Of a stretch of 12,770 nt of DNA, positions 1 to 5,320 are shown piece after piece (position 1 is the first letter of the stretch; each line of letters opens with the position of its first letter). Origin of the DNA: an uncultured Anaerocolumna sp. Lineage in GTDB: Bacteria; Bacillota; Clostridia; Lachnospirales; Lachnospiraceae. The notes under the pieces are model-generated. The model saw only the letters and a list, made by a program, of their open reading frames with translations, had not been told where the DNA came from and made no database searches. The DNA lies in NCBI GenBank assembly GCA_937901695.1, contig CALDJN010000385.1, forward strand, positions 1 to 12,770. Reading direction: 5' to 3'. A program made the position numbers and the translations under genes.

Positions 1-2
1 CA

Positions 3-47
3 TGCTTCGATGCTGCTCGAGTAATAGCAGGCGGCAAGCTCACTTAA
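3..47 (+). CDS. Probable 3' end of a gene cut by the window edge
   Basis: The frame from base 3 is open for 14 codons and ends in TAA at 45-47, reading CFDAARVIAGGKLT. The composition is protein-like, and a terminator hairpin begins 7 bases after the stop, which supports this being the true end of an upstream gene. The other two plus frames also stop quickly and look less protein-like. The fragment is too short to name a family. Confidence 0.35.
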   Translation, partial: CFDAARVIAGGKLT

Positions 48-53
48 TTATAA

Positions 54-84
54 AGAGTTAACTTTCAGTAGTTAGCTTTCTTTT
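54..84 (+). terminator. Rho-independent terminator of the upstream gene
   Basis: A 9-bp stem (54-62 AGAGTTAAC with 71-79 GTTAGCTTT, including two G-U pairs) closes an 8-base loop and is followed by CTTTT. It lies just after the TAA at 45-47 and before the ABC-F promoter region, so it would separate the two transcription units. Confidence 0.5.
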
Positions 85-105
85 AAGATTCAGCTGAAAA
101 TTTAC

Positions 106-133
106 TTGCAAAAAAGATAATATACTGTAAAAT
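106..133 (+). promoter_or_regulatory. Candidate sigma-A promoter for the ABC-F gene
   Basis: TTGCAA (106-111) and TAAAAT (128-133) are 16 bases apart, upstream of the AGAGAGG ribosome site at 165-171. An alternative pair is CTGAAA (94-99) with GATAAT (116-121). Both are imperfect matches in AT-rich DNA. Confidence 0.4.
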
Positions 134-177
134 AGATATGAATGTAAAAACGACTATTTTTGATAGAGAGGTAAATC

Positions 178-1812
178 ATGATACAAGCTAGTGACGTAAC
201 TTTAAGGCTGGGGAAAAGAGCCTTATTTGAAGATGTTAATATTAAATTTACGGAAGGTAACTGCTATGGTTTAATCGGAGCCAATGGTGCAGGCAAGTCT
301 ACATTTCTTAAGATTTTATCCGGACAATTAGAGCCATCCAAAGGTGAAATTATTATAACTCCTGGTCAAAGATTATCTTTCCTGCAGCAGGATCATTTTA
401 AATATGACCAATATGATGTTCTTAGTACCGTAATTATGGGAAATAAACGTCTATATGACATAATGAAAGAAAAAGATGCCATTTATGCAAAAGAAGATTT
501 TACTGAGGCAGATGGAATCAAAGCCAGTGAATTAGAAGCTGAATTCGCTACCATGAATGGCTGGGAAGCGGAATCCGATGCTGCTACTTTACTAAACGGT
601 CTTGGAATTGATACAGAACTTCACTACAAACAAATGAGTGAATTAAATGGTAGTGAAAAAGTAAAAATTCTTCTTGCACAGGCCTTATTCGGTAACCCTG
701 ATATTCTTCTTCTAGATGAGCCTACGAACCACTTAGATTTAGAAGCCATCCGCTGGTTAGAAGAATTCTTAATTAACTTTGATAACACCGTTATCGTAGT
801 ATCCCATGACAGATACTTCCTAAATAAAGTATGTACCCATATTGCAGATATCGACTATGCAAAGATTCAGCTTTATTCAGGTAACTATGACTTCTGGTAT
901 GAATCCAGCCAATTAATGGTTAAGCAAATGAAGGAAGCCAACAAGAAGAAGGAAGATAAAATCAAAGAACTTCAGGAATTTATCCAAAGATTTAGTGCTA
1001 ACGCTTCAAAATCCAAACAGGCTACTTCCCGCAAAAGAGCACTTGAGAAAATCGAATTGGATGATATCAGACCATCTAGCAGAAAGTATCCTTACATTGA
1101 TTTTAGACCAAATCGTGAAATTGGAAATGAGGTTCTTACTGTTACAAACCTTTCCAAAACCATTGATGGCGTAAAGGTATTGGATAACATCTCCTTTACT
1201 GTAAACCGGGAAGATAAAATTGCATTTGTAGGTCCTAATACTATGGCAGCTACTACGCTATTTAAGATTCTTTCTGGAGAAATGGAACCAGATGAAGGAA
1301 ATTATAAATGGGGTATTACAACAACCACTTCTTATTTTCCTAAAGATAACACAAAGGAATTCTCTTCGGAAGATATAATTGTAGATTGGTTAATGCCATA
1401 CTCCCCTGAAAAGGATGTCACCTATGTACGTGGATTTCTAGGCAGAATGTTATTTGCCGGTGAAGAAGGCGTTAAAAAAGTGAATGTATTATCTGGTGGA
1501 GAAAGAGTTAGAGTAATGCTTTCTAAGATGATGATTGTAGGTGCCAATGTCTTAGTAATGGATGAGCCTACTAACCACTTAGACATGGAATCCATAACTG
1601 CACTTAACAACGGATTAATCAAATTCCCTGGTGTTGTACTATTCACCTCACTAGACCACCAGTTTATACAAACCATTGCAAACCGTATTATGGAATTAAC
1701 TCCAAATGGATTAATTGATAAAGTTTCAACCTATGACGAATATCTAGATAATGATGAATTTGCTCGTAAGAGACAGATTATGCAGATAGATCGTGGTGAG
1801 GATGATATCTAA
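178..1812 (+). CDS. ABC-F family ATPase, YbiT-type, with one degenerate ATP site
   Basis: This 544-aa protein has two nucleotide-binding domains and no membrane segments, as expected for ABC-F proteins, which act on the ribosome as translation factors. Domain 1 has an intact Walker A (34-42, GANGAGKST), Walker B with catalytic Glu (D180-E181) and switch His210, but its signature is altered (L156-N-G-S-E). A charged linker of roughly residues 240-310 joins the domains. Domain 2 has an altered Walker A (352-360, GPNTMAATT, without the lysine), an intact signature (438-442, LSGGE) and Walker B (D462-E463), and Leu492 where the switch His is expected. AGAGAGG lies 6 bases before the ATG. The second-domain layout (GPNxxAxTTLFKIL, FLGRMLF) matches the Firmicutes YbiT type. 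I see no reason to call it a resistance factor. No clear terminator follows. Confidence 0.93.
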   Translation: MIQASDVTLRLGKRALFEDVNIKFTEGNCYGLIGANGAGKSTFLKILSGQLEPSKGEIIITPGQRLSFLQQDHFKYDQYDVLSTVIMGNKRLYDIMKEKDAIYAKEDFTEADGIKASELEAEFATMNGWEAESDAATLLNGLGIDTELHYKQMSELNGSEKVKILLAQALFGNPDILLLDEPTNHLDLEAIRWLEEFLINFDNTVIVVSHDRYFLNKVCTHIADIDYAKIQLYSGNYDFWYESSQLMVKQMKEANKKKEDKIKELQEFIQRFSANASKSKQATSRKRALEKIELDDIRPSSRKYPYIDFRPNREIGNEVLTVTNLSKTIDGVKVLDNISFTVNREDKIAFVGPNTMAATTLFKILSGEMEPDEGNYKWGITTTTSYFPKDNTKEFSSEDIIVDWLMPYSPEKDVTYVRGFLGRMLFAGEEGVKKVNVLSGGERVRVMLSKMMIVGANVLVMDEPTNHLDMESITALNNGLIKFPGVVLFTSLDHQFIQTIANRIMELTPNGLIDKVSTYDEYLDNDEFARKRQIMQIDRGEDDI

Positions 1813-1849
1813 AGGAAATAATATCTAAAATTTAAGGAATTGAAGCTGT

Positions 1850-2050
1850 TGTAAAGCAAAAAATTGGTGGCTGTTGCTGAGTAAAAATTAGAGGTTGTTG
1901 CTGAATAAAAATTAAAGGCTGTTGCTGAATAAAAATTAAAGGCTGCTGCTGAATAAAAATTAAAGGCTGCTGCTGAATAAAAATTGAGACTGCTGCTGAA
2001 TAAAAATTGAGGTTGTTGCTGAGTAAAAAATTGGTTTCTGTTACAGAATA
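1850..2050. repeat. 24-bp tandem repeat array, about 7-8 copies
   Basis: The unit is close to GGCTGTTGCTGAATAAAAAT plus TAAA. The landmark GCTGA occurs at 1876, 1900, 1924, 1948, 1972, 1995 and 2018, giving spacings of 24, 24, 24, 24, 23 and 23, with degenerate copies at both edges. It starts about 40 bases after the ABC-F stop. Each unit holds GGCTGTTGC, like the edge sequence of the surrounding element. Because 24 is a multiple of three, the minus strand stays open through the array by chance; I do not treat that frame as a gene. Confidence 0.85.
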
Positions 2051-2058
2051 AAAAATTT

Positions 2059-2163
2059 GTCATTCTGAGAGCAAATTCAGCTATGCTGAATTAGGCTCGA
2101 AGAATCCCACTTTAAAATGAGATTCTTCGCGAATTCAACTTCGTTGAATTTGCTCAGAATGAC
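2059..2163. repeat. Palindromic multi-hairpin repeat (GTCATTCTGAG type)
   Basis: GTCATTCTGAG and AGCAAATTCA at the left pair with TGAATTTGCT and CAGAATGAC at the right, with a 2-base bulge. Inside are three hairpins: TTCAGC/GCTGAA, a central arm CGAAGAATC.../...GATTCTTCG with loop CTTTAAAA, and TTCAAC/GTTGAA. The folded strand would be cloverleaf-like. It lies in the convergent spacer between the ABC-F and phospholipase-like genes. A related copy is at 4986-5110. Repeats with GTCATTCTGAGCG...GAAGAATC arms are, from memory, dispersed in many bacterial genomes. Confidence 0.8.
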
Positions 2164-2210
2164 ATACTTTTATGGCAATGACAGTTTTGCAACAGCCCCT
2201 TGCTTATTTT

Positions 2211-2284
2211 TAAATTATTCCAATTTAAAATATCCCAGTTTAAATTATTCCAGTTTAAAATACTCCAATTTAAAATATCCCAGC
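2211..2284. repeat. 15-bp tandem repeat, about 5 copies
   Basis: The unit is about ATTCCAATTTAAAAT. The landmark A(T/C)(T/C)CC begins at 2217, 2232, 2247, 2262 and 2277, an exact 15-base step. It sits immediately 3' of the phospholipase-like gene on the minus strand. No function is apparent. Confidence 0.75.
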
Positions 2285-2293
2285 ATGCAACAG

Positions 2294-2890
2294 TTATACA
2301 GCATCCGGTTGTATCAGATTGTTTAAAACAAAACTCAATTTAAATATCATCAATATTGCATCGACTACCCTCTGGCATAACTTAACTATATACATACAGT
2401 CCATATTTACAGCTTTAATGGCTTTTAAATATTCACTATGCATTTCTTTAATGAAGCTGCAGATTTCATCTACGGTTCTAAACCTATCTTTTCTCTCTGG
2501 AACATTCTGTACTGCTTCACTATTTACATAAGATTTTAAAGCAAATTTTAATTCTTTTTCATAACTACAGTGCTCTCTCATTGAACCTGTAAATACTTTA
2601 TTATGTGGGAATGTAAAATAATCTGCTATATAATGTGTGATTACTCCCAGATGTCTGCAATAATATCCAGTAATTCCTTTATTCACATCATAATCATCTG
2701 TTATTTTAATAATTTCTTCTTTAAGTAAATCAAAAGTTTCTTCTATATTATGCCTTCTAGTTACAAAGGATGGTACACAATCTGGTAAAATACTTCCTAT
2801 ATAAAATGCCTTTTTATGATTCTTTAATACCTCAGTTTCCGTGCTTTCCATTAAGTAACTTGCTAAAGAAATATGTGATTTTTTTCTCAT
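2294..2890 (-). CDS. Zinc-dependent phospholipase C-like protein
   Basis: With the start at 2890 this is a 198-aa protein. The spacing of metal-ligand-type residues fits the bacterial zinc phospholipase C family: H6, D37 (in LPD), H47, then H86-x3-D90-x5-H96 and H107-x3-E111. The steps His to Asp (+4), Asp to His (+6) and His to Glu (+4) equal those of the Bacillus enzyme as I remember it. There is no signal peptide and no N-terminal Trp ligand, so it is not the classic secreted toxin type; substrate and location are unknown. The frame extends upstream to an ATG at 2944, but that ATG has no ribosome site, while GGGGGT lies just before the ATG at 2890 and homologues begin MRKKSH-like. It converges on the ABC-F gene across a repeat-filled spacer. 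Confidence 0.78.
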   Translation of the reverse strand: MRKKSHISLASYLMESTETEVLKNHKKAFYIGSILPDCVPSFVTRRHNIEETFDLLKEEIIKITDDYDVNKGITGYYCRHLGVITHYIADYFTFPHNKVFTGSMREHCSYEKELKFALKSYVNSEAVQNVPERKDRFRTVDEICSFIKEMHSEYLKAIKAVNMDCMYIVKLCQRVVDAILMIFKLSFVLNNLIQPDAV

Positions 2891-3207
2891 AATACCCCCA
2901 AATTCTAGTAGATTATCTATCCATCTTGGCATAATCCTTGTCATATATCAATTTGGAATACATATCTATTACAATAAATAGATTTTTAAAATAAACTAAC
3001 GAAAATATATCTAAATGATAACTTTAGTAATTATATCTAAACTAATATGAACTGTCGTGTTGATTTTTAATGATACTTTATAACAAATATGTTTATATAA
3101 ATATAATCCAGTGTAAAATGTATATTAACAAATCGAAGAAAAGATAATATTAGTCATTTTCAACTCGTTTTATATTTTACTCTTAATTATCATTATTTTC
3201 AATAGTG

Positions 3208-3248
3208 AAATAAGGGAAATTCAAATTTTTATCCCTTATTTTTCTCAT
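3208..3248 (+). terminator. Orphan Rho-independent-type hairpin
   Basis: A perfect 10-bp stem, AAATAAGGGA (3208-3217) and TCCCTTATTT (3232-3241), closes a 14-base loop and runs into TTTCTC. It has terminator form on the plus strand, yet no plus-strand gene precedes it within the spacer. It may end an unannotated transcript or be a remnant. Confidence 0.5.
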
Positions 3249-3278
3249 CATATTTCTGCCAATCATAATGCTTATTTC

Positions 3279-3307
3279 TTGACATTTCCAAGTATTTCAT
3301 GTAATAT
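3279..3307 (+). promoter_or_regulatory. Candidate promoter for the CNNM gene
   Basis: A perfect TTGACA (3279-3284) is followed 17 bases later by TAATAT (3302-3307), with TATAAT also at 3308-3313 and 3325-3330. Use of this promoter would give a leader of about 210 bases. A second TATAAT at 3469-3474, without a good -35, could give a short leader instead. Confidence 0.45.
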
Positions 3308-3420
3308 TATAATGCTTGTATTGTTATAATGATGTACTATTAACCCCTATGGCAAATTAACAGTTTTATAAGCAAAACTTATTAAATTTTTATAAAATCA
3401 AACACATACACATTGTAGCA

Positions 3421-3449
3421 TGACTTGGAAGAAAGTCAATTCGTTTTTT
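3421..3449 (+). terminator. Terminator-like hairpin in the CNNM leader
   Basis: TGACTT (3421-3426) pairs with AAGTCA (3433-3438) around GGAAGA and is followed by ATTCG and six T. It lies about 80 bases before the CNNM start. It could be a leader attenuator, or it could insulate the gene if transcription starts at the downstream TATAAT. The 6-bp stem is weak. Confidence 0.35.
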
Positions 3450-3527
3450 AACAAATATCTATGTGTTTTATAATTGCAGATAATAAATTGTTATATTGCC
3501 ATTCATTCAGAATTAGGAGATGATACT

Positions 3528-4811
3528 TTGGACTCGAGTGAAGTCACGCAACTGATTATAATCGGTATTTTATTGCTACTATCCGCTTTTTTCTCATCAG
3601 CAGAAACAGCATTTACAACGGTAAATAAACTAAGAATTCGGAGCCTGGCAGAAGAAAATAATAAGAAGGCTAAACTTATAAATAAGCTGATTGAGAATCC
3701 ATCAAAGATGTTAAGTGCAATATTAATTGGCAACACCATTGTCAATTTGTCTGCCGTTTCAATTGCCACTGCATTCGCCATAAGTCGTTTTAATAGTATA
3801 GGTGCCGGTATAGTAATCGCTATCCTAACTTTGCTTATATTAATATTTTGTGAAATGACACCAAAATTTATTGCCACCATACATTCCGAGAAGTTATCTT
3901 TTCGATATATAAAATTAATAAATTTCTTAATAAAATTATTTACACCGTTGATTTTTATTCTGGATAAAATATCCCAAGGCATTCTTTTATTAATTCATAT
4001 TAACCCAGGTGAAAAAGTGTCAACCATAACAGAGGATGAATTAAGGTCCATCGTTGACGTGAGCCACGAAGAGGGTGTTATTGAAAGCGAAGAACGAAGA
4101 ATGATTAATAACGTAGTAGATTTCGGTGATTCTCTCGCTAAAGATGTTATGGTTCCTAGAATTGATATGGTATTAGTCGAAGACTCTTTAACTTATGACG
4201 AAGTAATTGAACTTTATTCCGTTGATAAATACACAAGAATGCCTGTGTATGATGAATCCATAGATAATATAATCGGTATTATTAACATAAAGGATTTGTT
4301 CTTTTTTACTGGTAATAAAGATAACTTCTGTATTAGGGATATTATGAGAGAACCTTATTTTACCTACGAATACAAGAAAACTTCTGAATTATTCTTGGAA
4401 ATGCGTAAAGACTCTATTCCAATGGCTATCGTTCTTGATGAATATGGCTCTACTGCGGGGCTTATTACCTTAGAGGATTTACTGGAAGAAATCGTTGGTG
4501 AGATTCGTGATGAGTACGATTACGATGAAGAAGATTCTATTAAATGCATCGGCGAAAACGAATACATTGTGGATGGTAATACAAAATTAGATGATATTAA
4601 TGAAGCCTTTCATCTAAATATTGAATCTGACGATTATGATTCCATTGCAGGTCACCTAATATTCCTATTAGACCACCTGCCTGAAGTTGGTGAAACTATA
4701 ACCGAACAGAATGTAGTATATACAATACAATCTGTGGAAAAGAATCGAATTGATAAGATACATGTTCTGATTACTCCTGTAAGTGGGAATACGGAAGAAG
4801 AAATTTTATAA
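3528..4811 (+). CDS. CNNM/CorC (HlyC)-type membrane protein with CBS pair
   Basis: This protein is 427 aa. Residues 1-185 form a DUF21/CNNM membrane domain with several hydrophobic segments, the family motif SSAETAF (23-29), GNTIVN (69-73) and an EMTPK turn (109-113). Two CBS motifs follow at about 207-257 and 272-325, then a CorC_HlyC-type C-terminal domain (about 338-416). Family members are linked to magnesium or cobalt export and resistance, often gated by nucleotide binding to the CBS pair; the actual ion is not shown here. The start is a TTG at 3528 with AGGAG (3515-3519) 8 bases upstream, giving an N-terminus MDSSEVTQ typical of the family. A longer frame from a TTG at 3474 has no ribosome site. 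The gene stands alone with its own terminator. Confidence 0.9.
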   Translation: MDSSEVTQLIIIGILLLLSAFFSSAETAFTTVNKLRIRSLAEENNKKAKLINKLIENPSKMLSAILIGNTIVNLSAVSIATAFAISRFNSIGAGIVIAILTLLILIFCEMTPKFIATIHSEKLSFRYIKLINFLIKLFTPLIFILDKISQGILLLIHINPGEKVSTITEDELRSIVDVSHEEGVIESEERRMINNVVDFGDSLAKDVMVPRIDMVLVEDSLTYDEVIELYSVDKYTRMPVYDESIDNIIGIINIKDLFFFTGNKDNFCIRDIMREPYFTYEYKKTSELFLEMRKDSIPMAIVLDEYGSTAGLITLEDLLEEIVGEIRDEYDYDEEDSIKCIGENEYIVDGNTKLDDINEAFHLNIESDDYDSIAGHLIFLLDHLPEVGETITEQNVVYTIQSVEKNRIDKIHVLITPVSGNTEEEIL

Positions 4812-4874
4812 GGAACAGTATTCATAATAGAATGGCTATAATATTTATTATCATAAATAAAAAATAAAATATTA

Positions 4875-4902
4875 TTTGTGAATTTAAATTTGTGAATTTA
4901 AA
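4875..4902. repeat. Perfect 14-bp tandem duplication
   Basis: TTTGTGAATTTAAA occurs twice back to back (4875-4888 and 4889-4902), running into the 5' arm of the terminator hairpin. It lies between the CNNM stop and its terminator. Confidence 0.85.
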
Positions 4903-4944
4903 AAACTGTTGGTAATGTATAAGCACACTTCCAACAGTTTTTTA
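4899..4944. terminator. Bidirectional Rho-independent terminator
   Basis: A 14-bp perfect stem (4899-4912 with 4931-4944; core AACTGTTGG / CCAACAGTT) has an 18-base loop and T-runs on both strands. It ends the CNNM gene on the plus strand and can also stop minus-strand transcription from the large secreted-protein operon. Confidence 0.85.
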
Positions 4945-4949
4945 TTACT

Positions 4950-5003
4950 GTCATTCTATGAAAGCATGTCATTCTATGAAAGTATGTCATTCTGAGCGTA
5001 GCG
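4950..5003. repeat. 18-bp tandem repeat of GTCATTCT, 3 copies
   Basis: GTCATTCT occurs at 4950, 4968 and 4986, an exact 18-base step. The first two units read GTCATTCTATGAAAG(C/T)AT and the third continues into GAGCGTAGCGAAGAATC, the left arm of the palindromic repeat. It is the opposite-orientation counterpart of the 19-bp array on the other side of the hairpin. Confidence 0.8.
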
Positions 5004-5044
5004 AAGAATCCCTTTCATTCATTGTGGTGCGTGTACGCGTGATA

Positions 5045-5110
5045 ATTCTGAGCCCAAAGGGCGAAGAATCTCATTTTAAAGTGAGATTCTTCGCCTTTTA
5101 GGCTCAGAAT
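5045..5110. repeat. Long hairpin, core of a palindromic repeat
   Basis: A 14-bp perfect stem GGCGAAGAATCTCA (5060-5073) / TGAGATTCTTCGCC (5082-5095) with loop TTTTAAAG is extended by imperfect outer arms ATTCTGAGCC.../...GGCTCAGAAT to about 29 bases per arm. It shares arms and loop with the element at 2059-2163. It lies in the convergent spacer downstream of both the CNNM gene and the minus-strand cluster. Confidence 0.85.
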
Positions 5111-5228
5111 GACAAAGTTTGCTCAGAATGACTAAGTTTGCTCAGAATGACTAAGCTTGCTCAGAATGACTAAGCTTGTTCAGAATGACTAAGCTTGCTC
5201 AGAATGACTAAGCTTGTTCAGAATGATA
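5101..5228. repeat. 19-bp tandem repeat, 7 copies
   Basis: (C/T)TCAGAATGA begins at 5103, 5122, 5141, 5160, 5179, 5198 and 5217, an exact 19-base step; the unit is about TGCTCAGAATGACTAAGCT. The first copy is itself the right arm of the hairpin at 5045-5110, so the array looks like tandem amplification of a palindrome end. Copies differ mainly by CTC/TTC and GTT/GCT changes. Confidence 0.9.
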
Positions 5229-5236
5229 TTTTTTTA

Positions 5237-5253
5237 TTTTGCAACAGCCCCTT
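5237..5253. repeat. Transposon-end-like sequence, second copy
   Basis: TTTTGCAACAGCCCCTT is identical to 2185-2201 over 17 bases, and a reverse-complement relative is at 11384-11400. It abuts the 45-bp dispersed repeat that starts at 5251. Confidence 0.65.
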
Positions 5254-5295
5254 ACGCTACTTGCTCATAATCTCATTGCCGCTACATGGCATTTC
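5251..5295. repeat. 45-bp dispersed repeat, copy A
   Basis: This segment matches 12540-12584 at 39 of 45 positions with no gaps; all six differences are transitions. Weaker similarity continues about 20 bases further (ACTTGA...CCTGCT). It lies 25 bases beyond the stop of the 1078-aa gene, while copy B lies upstream of the first gene of the same cluster. Confidence 0.85.
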
Positions 5296-5320
5296 ATCAC
5301 TTGACCCCTGCTGAGTTGAA

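Larger units (their letters stand above)
1842..2201. mobile_element. Possible non-autonomous element (MITE-like) or IS remnant
   Basis: The left edge (1842, GAAGCTGTTGTAAAG) and the right edge (2185-2201, TTTTGCAACAGCCCCTT) form an imperfect inverted pair around the core GCTGTTGxAAA. Between them lie a 24-bp tandem array and a long palindrome, with no transposase gene. From memory, GGCTGTTGCAAA-like ends occur on some insertion sequences of Firmicutes. I see no clear target duplication, so the boundaries are provisional. Confidence 0.35.
2891..3527. other. Divergent intergenic region of about 640 bp
   Basis: This is very AT-rich DNA between the phospholipase-like gene (-) and the CNNM gene (+), with no credible coding frame on either strand. 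It holds a terminator-like hairpin at 3208-3241, a TTGACA promoter candidate at 3279-3307, a second terminator-like hairpin at 3421-3449 and an inverted pair AAACACATA (3400-3408) / TATGTGTTT (3460-3468) around it. No convincing promoter for the minus-strand gene was found. Confidence 0.6.

Noticed and set aside
1422..1676. Minus-strand frame inside the ABC-F gene
   Set aside because: It is antisense to a strongly conserved domain 2 and has no plausible ribosome site or family.
178..1812. ABC-F antibiotic resistance gene
   Set aside because: It looks like the housekeeping YbiT type, and nothing in the linker or context suggests ribosome protection against drugs.
1809..2063. Minus-strand 84-codon frame with FNFYSAAA-type 8-residue repeats
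   Set aside because: It is the 24-bp DNA array read in an open frame; the period is a multiple of three, there is no ribosome site, and the frame's ends fall in noncoding repeats.
2059..2163. tRNA gene, suggested by the cloverleaf shape
   Set aside because: The outer stem is far too long and there is no T-loop GTTCRA or acceptor-end pattern; the same arms occur in the palindrome at 4986-5110.
2117..2326. Plus-strand 69-codon frame
   Set aside because: It translates the palindrome and the 15-bp array (repeated NYSNLKYPS) and overlaps the end of the phospholipase-like gene.
3314..3527. Magnesium (M-box) riboswitch
   Set aside because: The conserved M-box opening sequence and its stems could not be found; only simple hairpins are seen.
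3503..3982. Minus-strand 159-codon frame
   Set aside because: It is a shadow of the CNNM membrane domain; hydrophobic codons on one strand yield hydrophobic antisense.
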